DNA from: a virus
IMG/VR virus record: IMGVR_UViG_3300005527_000306
Coordinates: 1-23,112 of that record
Reading direction: 5' to 3' (one strand)
DNA length: 23,112 nucleotides
The notes beneath the pieces are model-generated. The model searched no databases, was not told the origin of the DNA, and worked only from the letters and a program-made list of their open reading frames with translations. Shown one piece after another: positions 15,205 through 22,969 of this stretch (positions are counted from its first letter, which is position 1; each line of letters opens with the position of its first letter). The translations under genes were made by a program, and so were the position numbers.

Positions 15205-16239
15205 TCAATAGAGCGCGACGCTCAGGGCCTTCCAAGGCTGATGGATGCCCATGCCCCACCGCTTGCGGTGCTTGACCAGCGTGGTCTCGTTGTCCTCGTT
15301 GAACACGGCCTTCGCCCACTCGCCCTTGCGCATGATGGCGACAGGACCCTCGTCCTCGCTGTCCTTGCACGCGCCGACCATGATCGGCCTGCCGGTCGTG
15401 ATCGAGCCGCCGGAGAAGTCGCCGTTGTACTTCGTCAGGTCGGTCGTTACGTTCGAGTTGGGCAGGTGCTTGGTGAAGACGATGTTCCAGCCCATGAAGT
15501 TCTCGACCTTGCGGTTGACGATCGGGCTGTCGCCGACGGGGATGAAGTCCTTGCTCGTCACCCGCGTACCGGCAAGCAAGATCGTCTTGACCGACGGGTC
15601 GGCGAACATATAACGACAGTTTGGGTCGGTCGGCCAGTTCATTCGGTCGGCCTGCTCAGACGCATCAGAGAGGTAGCCGATGAGCGTCTCAGCCGAGGTG
15701 TTGTTGCGCGGCCAGTTGACCGTGTCGGTCAGGTCAACGGAAGCCACGTCGCGGGTCAACTGGATACCGCCGGAGTGGACCCCAGCGATGGCAGGCGCAC
15801 GCGACGCCAGTACCAGCACCCTGAACCCCACGTAGTCCTCGTACTCGGCGTGCTGCCGGGCGAGGTCTTTGGCGCGGGGCTTGATCGCATCCCACGGCAC
15901 ATCCTCTTCGTCCTCGACCGCCACGCGGCGGGCAAGGTTGATCGGATCGTCGATCGTCAGGTCCGTGTAGTCCTGAACGTCGGCCTGGGCCTCGATCAAC
16001 TGGCCAGGGCCACGGCGCGGGGGCACGCCGTTGTAAGCGAGGCTGGCCCCGCCGAAGAAGGGCATGCGCTTACTGAGCAGCCCCTTCTCGTTGCTGATCT
16101 CGTTGATGATGCCGGAGGCGACCAGAAGGTTCGCGTCGCGGTACTGCTCGGCCATGTAGGTTTCGAGCTGGGTAAAACTCAGGGCGCGCTCGTTGCCACG
16201 GGCAAGCGCTGCGCGCGATAGGACAATGGGATCGGCCAT
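15205..16239 (-). CDS. Major capsid protein, T7 gp10A-like
   Basis: The product has 344 residues, next to the 345 of T7 gp10A. It forms the icosahedral shell with an HK97 fold. The start ATG has GGGAG about 7 nt upstream. The sequence follows the gp10 pattern: an N-terminal segment leading into ANLLVASGIINEISNEKG, a charged E-loop-like region around TIDDPINLARRVAVEDEEDV (residues 92-113), CRYMFADPSVKTIL in the middle, and a C-terminal KHRKRWGMGIHQPWKALSVA that matches the conserved Arg/Tyr-Gly-Met-Gly-x-x-x-Pro ending of T7-like capsids. It lies downstream of scaffold and the 128-aa gene and just before a strong terminator. I saw no slippery site or open frame for a 10B-type frameshifted minor form. 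Confidence 0.95.
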   Translation of the reverse strand: MADPIVLSRAALARGNERALSFTQLETYMAEQYRDANLLVASGIINEISNEKGLLSKRMPFFGGASLAYNGVPPRRGPGQLIEAQADVQDYTDLTIDDPINLARRVAVEDEEDVPWDAIKPRAKDLARQHAEYEDYVGFRVLVLASRAPAIAGVHSGGIQLTRDVASVDLTDTVNWPRNNTSAETLIGYLSDASEQADRMNWPTDPNCRYMFADPSVKTILLAGTRVTSKDFIPVGDSPIVNRKVENFMGWNIVFTKHLPNSNVTTDLTKYNGDFSGGSITTGRPIMVGACKDSEDEGPVAIMRKGEWAKAVFNEDNETTLVKHRKRWGMGIHQPWKALSVALY

Positions 16240-16463
16240 GGGAAAACTCCCGGTGTGGTGCGAATGACAAAGACGCTGCTTTGCCGGTCGCCTCAGTCGC
16301 GGAGTTGTCCACAGCGTCGCGGCCCCTGACGGGGTTGTCGCTCAGCGTGCAGGCTCGTGCCTGGGCTTGACGGACTGGCGGTCTGGGCACGGATGCACCC
16401 TGGGGTGGTCGTGCTCAGACTACCGAAACCGGCCACCGCACTGTCGCGCGGGGGCCAGAGTGT
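16240..16463 (-). other. Largest intergenic region, before the capsid gene; no feature identified beyond the capsid ribosome site
   Basis: About 224 nt lie between the second in-frame stop of the 128-aa gene and the capsid start, unusual in so compact a genome. It contains GGGAG before the capsid ATG and a small CCCC-GTCA-GGGG hairpin at about 16324-16335 with no U tract. By analogy with T7, where phi10 precedes gene 10, this is where a late promoter would be expected, but I cannot recognise a promoter consensus and found no copy of a shared motif at other gaps. Confidence 0.5.
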
Positions 16464-16517
16464 TTACTTGTTTGCGTTGGCCTTTGCCTTTTTGGCAGCC
16501 TTCTTGGCACTGCTCTT
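16464..16517 (-). other. In-frame Lys/Ala-rich extension after the TAA stop of the 128-aa gene
   Basis: Directly after the TAA at 16520-16518 the same frame reads KSSAKKAAKKAKANANK and then a second TAA at 16466-16464. The 17 residues (7 Lys, 6 Ala) are typical of a real basic protein tail and unlike random translation of GC-rich DNA. It may be a readthrough tail or the remains of the original C-terminus after a new stop. Confidence 0.6.
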
Positions 16518-16904
16518 TTACTGAGGAGCGTCCTCGGTAGCGTCCTCCTCATCATCGCCACCATCACCCGTAACAGCCGCGCGGATGATCGCAATCTGCG
16601 CGGTGAGGTTCTTCACCTCGTCCTGGAGGTCCTCGGCGAACTTCTTGAGGTCTTCGTACTGCTTGGCAGTTACGGGCGCATTCGGGTTCTTCGACGGCGC
16701 AGACTCGCCCTTCTTGCTCAGGATCAGCGCGATCGCTTCCTGTAGGGCAATCTCCTGTGATTCTCCCTTTGCTTCCCCGAGCAAGTTGCCCGCGGCGTCG
16801 GTGATATGGCACATCGTGCCGTTGTCTGTGTGGAAGAACCGGATGTCGGCCTTCCAGGTGCGAGTCAACTCTCGAATCTGCTCGTTGTTCAGGTGCGTCT
16901 GCAT
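16518..16904 (-). CDS. Unknown protein between scaffold and capsid, acidic C-terminus
   Basis: The product has 128 residues. Its GAGGT ribosome site overlaps the scaffold stop, 8 nt before the ATG. Residues 1-62 appear mixed alpha/beta (TWKADIRFFHTDNGTMCHIT, then LLGEAKGESQEIALQEAIAL). After a Pro/Asn linker, residues about 78-110 form a predicted coiled coil (AKQYEDLKKFAEDLQDEVKN). The end is strongly acidic (GDGGDDEEDATEDAPQ). I do not recognise a family. The location between scaffold and capsid suggests a head-assembly or minor capsid role. Reading through the stop would append a basic Lys/Ala tail to the acidic end, giving 146 residues. Confidence 0.82.
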   Translation of the reverse strand: MQTHLNNEQIRELTRTWKADIRFFHTDNGTMCHITDAAGNLLGEAKGESQEIALQEAIALILSKKGESAPSKNPNAPVTAKQYEDLKKFAEDLQDEVKNLTAQIAIIRAAVTGDGGDDEEDATEDAPQ

Positions 16905-16910
16905 CGTCGT

Positions 16911-17837
16911 TTACCTCTTTCGTGGTGGGGGAGTCGTTCGCCATTGACGGGGGGAAGCCTCGACGCGCTGGCGCAGGGCGTCGTCTTTGTACCAGTTGCC
17001 TTTGCCGTGGACCTTGTCGGCCTCCCAGATCGCCTCCCACATCAGCGTGGAGTCGCCGAACGGGGTGGCACTGTCGCCACCAGCGGCGACGGACTGCTGG
17101 ACCAGAGGTTTAGCACCGCTGACCTCCTGGTTGTAATCGAACAGCAGGGCCTTGATGGTCGGCAGGGCCTTCTTTGTGTCGGCCAGCGCGGCGTTGATCT
17201 CGGCGTGCTGATCGGGCGGGATTTTGGACGTTGCCCACGTCAAGAGCGTGCCGAGCTGCTGCTCGCCGCCAGCGATCTTGATGGCCTCGGCGCGGGTCTG
17301 TGCGGCCTGGGCCTTCATCTCCGTCTCGCGGGCGCGGTAGGCGACCAAATCCGCCTGGGCCGTCTGGGCGATGAGTTTCTTGGGGAAGCCGTACTTCTTG
17401 TGGATCGCGTCGATCTGCTCGTCGGTAAGTTTGCCGTCTTTGAGCAGTTGGGCCTTGATCTCCTCTTGCTTGAGGCCAGCGCCAGTGATGATCCCCGTGA
17501 AGTCCTCGGGTTCGGCACCGGGCGGCGGGGGCGCGGCGAGTTTGAGCGTCGCGTCGGCTTCGGGTGCATCAGCACCGGGCGCTGGCGTCGCTGGCTTGTC
17601 GGCCTTGCCACCGCCGATCTTGGCCTGTGCCTCCCTGTAGGACTGGCTGAGGGCTTTGAGAGATTCCTCGGGCGTTGCTCGGATGAACTTCTTGTCCACA
17701 TCGGCGTGCCACGCCGGGGGCGTTTCGGGGGCCTTGCCGTCCCCGGTGTCGGGCGGCGGCGACTCCGCGGGGGTCTTGTCCGCTGGTGTGGTGCCGCTGG
17801 CTGGGGGGGCGTCGGTCGCGCTGTTGGTCTCGGGCAT
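16911..17837 (-). CDS. Capsid assembly scaffolding protein, T7 gp9-like
   Basis: The product has 308 residues; T7 gp9 has 307. It is hydrophilic throughout. The first 105 residues are Pro-, Ala- and Asp-rich and likely disordered. A gp9-like core follows, with GLKQEEIKAQLLKDGKLTDE and a predicted helical region at about 140-230. The C-terminal part FGDSTLMWEAIWEADKVHG and WYKDDALRQRVEAS resembles the end of gp9 proteins, and the last residues (RQWRTTPPPRKR) are basic, as needed to bind the inside of the shell. It starts 9 nt after the portal stop and precedes the capsid gene by one gene. Confidence 0.88.
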   Translation of the reverse strand: MPETNSATDAPPASGTTPADKTPAESPPPDTGDGKAPETPPAWHADVDKKFIRATPEESLKALSQSYREAQAKIGGGKADKPATPAPGADAPEADATLKLAAPPPPGAEPEDFTGIITGAGLKQEEIKAQLLKDGKLTDEQIDAIHKKYGFPKKLIAQTAQADLVAYRARETEMKAQAAQTRAEAIKIAGGEQQLGTLLTWATSKIPPDQHAEINAALADTKKALPTIKALLFDYNQEVSGAKPLVQQSVAAGGDSATPFGDSTLMWEAIWEADKVHGKGNWYKDDALRQRVEASPRQWRTTPPPRKR

Positions 17838-17846
17838 TGGGGGCCT

Positions 17847-19439
17847 TTACTGGGCGAGGGAGTTGTTCTGTGTTGCGGCTGCCTGCGCCACGTTGCCGGC
17901 CACGTCGATGGCCTTGTTGACGGCGGCGCCGCGTGCGGCTTGGGCCTCGTACTCGGCTCGCTCTTGCTCCAGCATCGCCCGGCTCTTGACCAAGCCCGGC
18001 TCGTCGATGTTGGAGGACCGTGCCAGCACGTCCACAAGCACGCCAGTGTCAATCTTGCTCATCGCGGTCTCGCCGAGTTGGGCGACAGCCGCTGCGAAAC
18101 TGAGCGTCTCGCGGCCTTTGGACATCTTCGACAGCGACGACACGCCCGTGAGCAGTTCGAGCCGGGTGGCCTTGGGAGTCAGCGGGGGGGTCAGGCGTTG
18201 CTTCTCGGCCAGGAACGCCACGCGGGCGATAATCCCGCCCTGCAAACGCTCGGCGATGGGGCCGTAGAACCCGCCCAGGATGCCCTCGACCTCGGCGGCG
18301 ACCTGCTGCCATGAGACGCTCGACCGCATGGCGTCCCCGGACTGGCTCAGGTTGGCAGTCGTCAGCATGTTCTTGGAGAGGCGATCACTCACCCGCGCGA
18401 TGGCCGACTCGACGATCGAGAAGTCGGCAAGGCGGTTGAGTTGCACCGCGGCGAAGTCTTGCACCTGACCACCAACGACCTTGGCACGGATTCGTGAGCC
18501 GGATGGTTTGGCAAGGTCTGTGTCCTTGATTGCGCTGGTGTAGTCTGTGGCCCACAGGAACTTGCTCGCGGCGTCGGCAAAGTCCAGCACCTTCATCGAC
18601 AGCACGTCCAGCGAGAGCAGGTCGCCCCGCAGCGCGTCGATAAACGCCCGTCCGTAATGCTCGCCGGTGACTTCCTCGAAGGGGACGGAGACCATCGGCG
18701 TGATGCGCTCGTCGCTCTCGGCCACGGTCCACCCGTTGACCTCGATGGTCTGGACCCACACCTTCGACCACGGCTGCCACTCGATGTGCGTGAACTGGTC
18801 GATCCGCCGGTCCCGGGCCGACTTCTTCTTGAGAACCTCGGGCTTGAGTTTGGCCGTCTTGAGTTGCTTCTCGGTTAGCGTCATCGCGTCGATGGACTCT
18901 TTGACCGTGTGGGAGATCACATCGAACGACTCGTCCCGCTCGGTTACGTAGCGGTCGCGGCGGTGGACCTTGAGGCGGAAGTCATCAACGACCTGCACCA
19001 GCGTGTCGCCGGTGATGAGCAGGTGGCTGATGGCCGTGCGGACGCGGGAGTTGAACCCGTAGGCCCGGCGGTTGTTCTCGTCGCTCAGGTTGGCCGACTG
19101 GAGCAGCGACAGCAGCAGCACGTCCCGCCAGAACAGGCGGTCGGCCATGTCCTGCTTCATCGTCGGATCGACTTCGGGATTGGTCTGAATCTCAGGCGCA
19201 AGCGCGGTTGTGAACCACGGCTGGGGGGGGAACATGGCCACCAGGATGCGGCCCTCGATGTTCGACATGCCCATCGCCCCGTCGCTCTGGTAGTTCTGGG
19301 GGAGTTTGGAGTCCTTGTTGTGGCCCTCCGCCGGTAGAACCCAGGGCTTCGTCAGCCGGGCGTTCTCGCGCGCTTCGTTGAGGCTGGTGGTCCGCGAGTT
19401 GTGCGCGGCCGACCAGTGCGCGGCGATGTTGGACTTCAT
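17847..19439 (-). CDS. Portal (head-tail connector) protein, T7 gp8-like
   Basis: The product has 530 residues; T7 gp8 has 536. It forms the ring at the capsid vertex through which DNA passes. The family layout is clear: an early region LPQNYQSDGAMGMSNIEGRI (residues 46-65), FPPQPWFTT, the SHLLITGDTLV stretch, the signature GEHYGRAFIDALRGDLLSLD in the middle, then SVSWQQVAAEVEGILGGFYG and PIAERLQGGI in the last third, corresponding to the Arg-x-Thr-Ala-Glu-Glu region of connectors. The C-terminus is Ala/Gln-rich and helical. The start overlaps the stop of the 67-aa gene as ATGA. An 8-C tract encodes the FPPQ segment. Confidence 0.95.
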   Translation of the reverse strand: MKSNIAAHWSAAHNSRTTSLNEARENARLTKPWVLPAEGHNKDSKLPQNYQSDGAMGMSNIEGRILVAMFPPQPWFTTALAPEIQTNPEVDPTMKQDMADRLFWRDVLLLSLLQSANLSDENNRRAYGFNSRVRTAISHLLITGDTLVQVVDDFRLKVHRRDRYVTERDESFDVISHTVKESIDAMTLTEKQLKTAKLKPEVLKKKSARDRRIDQFTHIEWQPWSKVWVQTIEVNGWTVAESDERITPMVSVPFEEVTGEHYGRAFIDALRGDLLSLDVLSMKVLDFADAASKFLWATDYTSAIKDTDLAKPSGSRIRAKVVGGQVQDFAAVQLNRLADFSIVESAIARVSDRLSKNMLTTANLSQSGDAMRSSVSWQQVAAEVEGILGGFYGPIAERLQGGIIARVAFLAEKQRLTPPLTPKATRLELLTGVSSLSKMSKGRETLSFAAAVAQLGETAMSKIDTGVLVDVLARSSNIDEPGLVKSRAMLEQERAEYEAQAARGAAVNKAIDVAGNVAQAAATQNNSLAQ

Positions 19440-19639
19440 GGCAGGCGTATCCCCTGGCCCACTGGCGTGGTGGTGTTGATGGCGGGGTCGATCACGACCG
19501 ACTCACGCCCCTTGCGCTGGCGCTGCATGGCCCGGCGGGCGGCGGCGATGGACTTGGCGTCGATGTTCGGCTGTGCCGATGGGCGCTCGGTCGGGCCGGG
19601 GTCCGGTGCCGGAGCGTCCGGGGTGCCAATGTCACTCAT
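19436..19639 (-). CDS. Small basic protein immediately before the portal gene
   Basis: The product has 67 residues from ATG 19639, overlapping the previous stop by 8 nt and the portal start by ATGA. The first 24 residues are Pro-rich and disordered, and the middle is helical and basic (KSIAAARRAMQRQRKGRESV). It ends in IDPAINTTTPVGQGIRLP. Many T7-like and related podoviruses carry a small protein with an Ala/Arg/Lys helix followed by a Gly-Arg-x-Ser/Thr turn just upstream of the portal; their role is not established. Tight coupling on both sides makes this a real gene. Confidence 0.75.
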   Translation of the reverse strand: MSDIGTPDAPAPDPGPTERPSAQPNIDAKSIAAARRAMQRQRKGRESVVIDPAINTTTPVGQGIRLP

Positions 19640-19874
19640 CGTCGTCCTCCTCGTCTGGGCCAAGACTCTCCCGGCGCGCGGCCTTCGCGGCGGCATGGGC
19701 TTGGCAGACGGCCTCGTAGACCGAGTGCTGCCCGGCGGCGTAGACCAGCGCGTACCTGTCGTCCTCGCGTGCCAGTTGTGAGGGGTGCTGCACGACCGCA
19801 GGGAGGTACATCCCGTCCATCGCCTTGCGGAGTGCCCCGAGCGTCTCCAGCGGGAGTTCAGTGAAGCCAGGCAT
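19632..19874 (-). CDS. Small unknown protein with acidic tail
   Basis: The product has 80 residues. The start overlaps the upstream hydrolase-like gene by 17 nt and has AAGGAA upstream. It appears helical, with LPLETLGALRKAMDGMYLPA and HSVYEAVCQAHAAAKAARRE, and ends in an acidic tail (GPDEEDDDE). No membrane segment or signal is present. I do not recognise a family. Its place in the coupled run before the portal suggests a morphogenesis accessory role. Confidence 0.7.
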   Translation of the reverse strand: MPGFTELPLETLGALRKAMDGMYLPAVVQHPSQLAREDDRYALVYAAGQHSVYEAVCQAHAAAKAARRESLGPDEEDDDE

Positions 19875-20295
19875 GGGGGTAGTTCCTTGTCAGCAGGCGG
19901 TGGGCTAGGCGGTGGGGGGTCAGTGCCCACGGCAGGTCAACCCCACCCGTGCGGGCGGCTGCCCTTGTCGCGGCCACACAGTCGCCCCAGCCAGCGGACC
20001 ACAGTCCGATCGGTGGCCAACCCGCCAGGCTGGCCAGGTCGGGCGGGCGTGGGCAGGGAACCTCGATGGCCAGCCCGAGGCCGGGGAAGTTCTGGGCATA
20101 GTCCAACAGGGGCCACAGCCGGGTGCCAGCCGGGCCAGTTTCCAGCACGATCGACCCGTCCGAGAGCGCAACGTGGGTGAACCGCACGCGGCGGTCGAGC
20201 ATCTGGATGCCCAGCACAATCGCCCGATGACAGTGCGATCTGAACGCCCCGCTTCCATCAGAGAACAAAACAAGTGCCCTGATGGGTGCAGCCAT
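19858..20295 (-). CDS. Probable permuted NlpC/P60-like (papain-fold) cysteine hydrolase
   Basis: The product has 145 residues. I chose ATG 20295 since upstream codons are shadow of the polymerase gene and the intergenic gap. The layout fits the circularly permuted NlpC/P60 superfamily: a catalytic-type His first in FTHVALSDGSIVLET (His41), followed by a Gly-rich loop, then a Cys at the start of a helix in WGDCVAATRAAARTGG (Cys106). The third, polar residue cannot be fixed by eye. Such enzymes cleave peptidoglycan peptides or amide and thioester bonds. Here it lies between the RNA polymerase and the portal block, so it could be a virion or lysis peptidase or an enzyme acting on host targets. 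There is no signal peptide or membrane helix. It is the only candidate wall-degrading enzyme seen in the window. Confidence 0.6.
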   Translation of the reverse strand: MAAPIRALVLFSDGSGAFRSHCHRAIVLGIQMLDRRVRFTHVALSDGSIVLETGPAGTRLWPLLDYAQNFPGLGLAIEVPCPRPPDLASLAGWPPIGLWSAGWGDCVAATRAAARTGGVDLPWALTPHRLAHRLLTRNYPHAWLH

Positions 20296-20339
20296 ATTTG
20301 TTCGCCGATGGCTAACGCACTGAATGGGTAATCGTGTGG

Positions 20340-22904
20340 TTACTGAAAGGCATAAGACTCTTGCTCGATTCCGAGGACGCGCGTGATGTCCAGCGTCCCG
20401 TGCTTTGGCGGCGGCGGAAGAACGACCTCGGGGTACAACGCCGCCCACTCCGCAGCCAGTTCGGCAAGGATGTCGCGCGTGTAGAGCATGACAAGTTGCT
20501 CTAGGACGATCTGCCTGCCGCGCTTGGAGTTGCCCGCGTGGAACCAGAAGTTGTCATGCACCAGCATCATCTCGATGTGCTCGGCACGGCACGCCACCCC
20601 GACCATGTGCGCGTGCGTCGAGTCGAGGCTGTGGATGAAGTTGGCCGCGATCCCGTTGACGTGCTTCTTGACGCGCACCGGGGCCTTCTCGTCCTCGTAG
20701 TCGATGTAGGAGATCTCCTGGAGGACGGTCTTGATTTTCTTGTAGGTGTTCTTGCGGTAGCCCTGGATCACCGGGAACCCGAGCGGGGTTGTCCAGCGAA
20801 CCAGATGCCCAGCCGTGGCGATCCGCAGGGCGCACGCCCGCAGCCAGGCCATGATCTTCGCCGCCACGTAACTGACCTTGGCCAAGCACTTCATCGTGAT
20901 CTTGGCGAGGTACGCAGACCCGCGTGTTACCTCGTCTTGCGTGAGGCCATGCTCGACAATCTCGTCGCGGATTTGCTGCCTGGCACCTGACTCGGTTACG
21001 CCGTAGGTATCAGCGAGAACCGTGGTTTTGAGCGTCTTGCGCTGGATGCACCGCTCGACGACACGCGCGATCGGGACAAACTCCTCGTTGGTCTCAGCCA
21101 TGACTTCCCGCAGGACCATCTCGGAGATGATCGTGTAGGGGTCGTGGATTACTCCGGTCGGCAGCAGGTTGACCGCAGCAGCGCCGATGGGGTCGCGCCC
21201 GAGCATGGCGTAGTGCTGGAGTCCGTTGCACGCCCCATCCCACTGGCATGGCACAAAGCGCCCGATGCCGTCGGGGTCGGCCACGCCACGGCACGCCGCG
21301 ACAAACTGCCAGGGGTTCTCCGCTTGCAGCGCCAGCCCGGACGGCTCGTCGGCCTTGGCGATTCGCTTGATCTCAGGCAGGTTGCTGTCCACCCAGGCCA
21401 CGCGCTCGTGGTACAACTGCTTGTCCACGGGCTTGCCGAACATATTGGCCGCGTGAATCTTGAGGTACCGCAGGCCGTCCGGCCCGGGCCTGATGCCGTT
21501 CTTGAACAGCAGCAGCCCGCGCGAGATATCGTCGCCCTGGTGGTTCAGTTGGGCGGGGATGGCGTACTGCCGGAACCGGAAGTCACCCTGGCAGGGGAAC
21601 CACATCGGCAGCGCGGCGAACCGCTCGGCCACCGTGATCTTGTCGAGGTAGCACCTGCGGTCGGCTGTGCGGCGCCGGTTCTCGGTGGCGTTGACCCGCA
21701 CCTTGGCCTTCCAGTCTTTGAGGTCATCGGGCAGCACCCGCTTCCACCGCTGCCCGCGCGGGGCCGTCTTGCGGTAGCCGTTGGGCTTCGGCACCGGGGG
21801 CAGGTTGTCGGCGTGCGGGACGCCCGCGTGGTTGCCGCCCTGTTTGTAGATCGCCTTCATGTCGTCGAGGGCCTTGGTGTTCACCGCCAGCGGTGTCGAT
21901 TGGAGGCACCAGTGGGCAAAGTGCAGTTCGTCCAGGCGACCATCGCGCGTGCGTGCCGCCAGTTCCCGGCGGAGTTCGGGGCTGGGCTTGGAGACCAGCG
22001 GCGTCCTGATGCGGATGTAACCCCCCGGCGTGTCCCGTGTCGCGGGCATCGGCTCAACGACCATCGGCTGGTACTGCGGGCGCATGAGTTCCCGCGCCGC
22101 GTGGCCCTCGGCGACCAGTTCGATCGCCTCGTCGGTCAACTCAACCATCCCGACGCGGTACTTCTTGCCGGGCACCTTGATCTTCTGGCGACGGAAGGCG
22201 GGCTGGAAGGGCTTGTCGTACCCGTCGGTCGTACACCACTCGATGCACGACCAGAGCAACCGCTCGCCCAGCATGATGCACGCGCGCCGGTGGTCGCTCG
22301 CGTCCGAGAGGTTGCGGCGTGCCCACCAGTTGATCTTCTTGGGCTGGCTCGCGCGGAACCGCTCGACGATCAGGTTCAACAGTTCGTTCTCGTCGGGCAT
22401 GCGCACCTTCGGGTCTGGCCGCTTGCCGCTGGCGATCTCCTCCTTCATCCGGTTGCGGTACCTGCGCCGGGCGTACTTGTCGTGGTCCTTCATCTCGGCG
22501 AACAGCAGCTCGGCCAGCACCGCGCGGCCGATCGCGTGGGTGAGCCGAGCCACGGTGATCCCGTCGGTGTCGGTCAGGCACATGCCGAGGGACTGGTTGA
22601 GTGCGATCACCGCCAGCACGTCGGGGTGAATCTCGTTGAGCACCGGCCTGATGACGGTCGAGTTGTGAATCTTTGCGCCCGCCGCGATCGAGCGTTTGAG
22701 TTTGCTGATGTCGGCGGAGACGGCGCGGAACCAGTGCCCGACCAGACGCTCGCCCGGCTTGAGGTTTGCGCCGTTGCCCTTGTCGGTCTCCTTCTGGGCG
22801 AGTTCGCGGTAACGCTTCACGCCGTCCTCGACTGCGCTGCGCTCCAACTCAAACTCGATGTCGATGAGGCTGCCCGCTATCAACCGCTCGGTGGCTTGGT
22901 GCAT
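20340..22904 (-). CDS. Single-subunit T7-like DNA-directed RNA polymerase
   Basis: The product has 854 residues; T7 RNA polymerase has 883. It transcribes phage late genes from phage-specific promoters. All key residues are in place: Asp556 in motif A (QWDGACNGLQHYAMLGRDP), Lys626 and Tyr634 in motif B (KTTVLADTYGVTESGARQQ), with the same 8-residue spacing as T7 Lys631/Tyr639, and Asp784 in motif C (MLVHDNFWFH). The preceding NFIHSLDSTHAHM block also matches the T7 family. The C-terminus ends YAFQ where T7 ends FAFA, the catalytic foot. The N-terminal domain (residues 1-300) is diverged. The location just upstream of the structural genes is phiKMV-like. The start ATG has only a weak GGA site and lies inside a 29-codon frame that overlaps it. 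Confidence 0.98.
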   Translation of the reverse strand: MHQATERLIAGSLIDIEFELERSAVEDGVKRYRELAQKETDKGNGANLKPGERLVGHWFRAVSADISKLKRSIAAGAKIHNSTVIRPVLNEIHPDVLAVIALNQSLGMCLTDTDGITVARLTHAIGRAVLAELLFAEMKDHDKYARRRYRNRMKEEIASGKRPDPKVRMPDENELLNLIVERFRASQPKKINWWARRNLSDASDHRRACIMLGERLLWSCIEWCTTDGYDKPFQPAFRRQKIKVPGKKYRVGMVELTDEAIELVAEGHAARELMRPQYQPMVVEPMPATRDTPGGYIRIRTPLVSKPSPELRRELAARTRDGRLDELHFAHWCLQSTPLAVNTKALDDMKAIYKQGGNHAGVPHADNLPPVPKPNGYRKTAPRGQRWKRVLPDDLKDWKAKVRVNATENRRRTADRRCYLDKITVAERFAALPMWFPCQGDFRFRQYAIPAQLNHQGDDISRGLLLFKNGIRPGPDGLRYLKIHAANMFGKPVDKQLYHERVAWVDSNLPEIKRIAKADEPSGLALQAENPWQFVAACRGVADPDGIGRFVPCQWDGACNGLQHYAMLGRDPIGAAAVNLLPTGVIHDPYTIISEMVLREVMAETNEEFVPIARVVERCIQRKTLKTTVLADTYGVTESGARQQIRDEIVEHGLTQDEVTRGSAYLAKITMKCLAKVSYVAAKIMAWLRACALRIATAGHLVRWTTPLGFPVIQGYRKNTYKKIKTVLQEISYIDYEDEKAPVRVKKHVNGIAANFIHSLDSTHAHMVGVACRAEHIEMMLVHDNFWFHAGNSKRGRQIVLEQLVMLYTRDILAELAAEWAALYPEVVLPPPPKHGTLDITRVLGIEQESYAFQ

Positions 22905-22969
22905 TTGTCGTCCGTGACGTGAGGGAATCCACTGCCGGCGCGTTGGCGCGGGGGAGTGGGGATGGTCAT
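22880..22969 (-). CDS. Possible leader peptide overlapping the polymerase start
   Basis: A 29-codon frame begins at an ATG that overlaps the upstream stop as ATGA and ends 25 nt inside the polymerase gene. The product is Pro-rich (MTIPTPPRQRAGSGF at the start) and has no recognised features. Its translation could carry ribosomes to the polymerase start, which has a weak ribosome site, but it may be a chance frame. Confidence 0.25.
   Translation of the reverse strand: MTIPTPPRQRAGSGFPHVTDDKCTKPPSG

Noticed and set aside
15205-15300. A T7-style frameshift giving a longer minor capsid protein.
   Set aside because: No slippery heptamer is seen near the capsid end and a terminator stands 50 nt downstream.
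16320-16340. CCCC-GTCA-GGGG hairpin before the capsid gene as a terminator.
   Set aside because: Only four base pairs in the stem and no run of T after it on either strand.
16806-18314. A 502-codon open frame on the plus strand opposite scaffold and portal.
   Set aside because: It crosses three minus-strand gene boundaries and has low-complexity Gly/Leu/Val composition, so it is an antisense shadow.
21144-22922. A 592-codon open frame on the plus strand opposite the RNA polymerase gene.
   Set aside because: It is antisense to a polymerase with all catalytic motifs; GC-rich codon bias keeps stop codons rare on the opposite strand.
22930-22950. CGCG-CCAA-CGCG palindrome before the polymerase as an operator or promoter.
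   Set aside because: Only four base pairs, in GC-rich sequence where such palindromes are common, and it has no second copy in other gaps.
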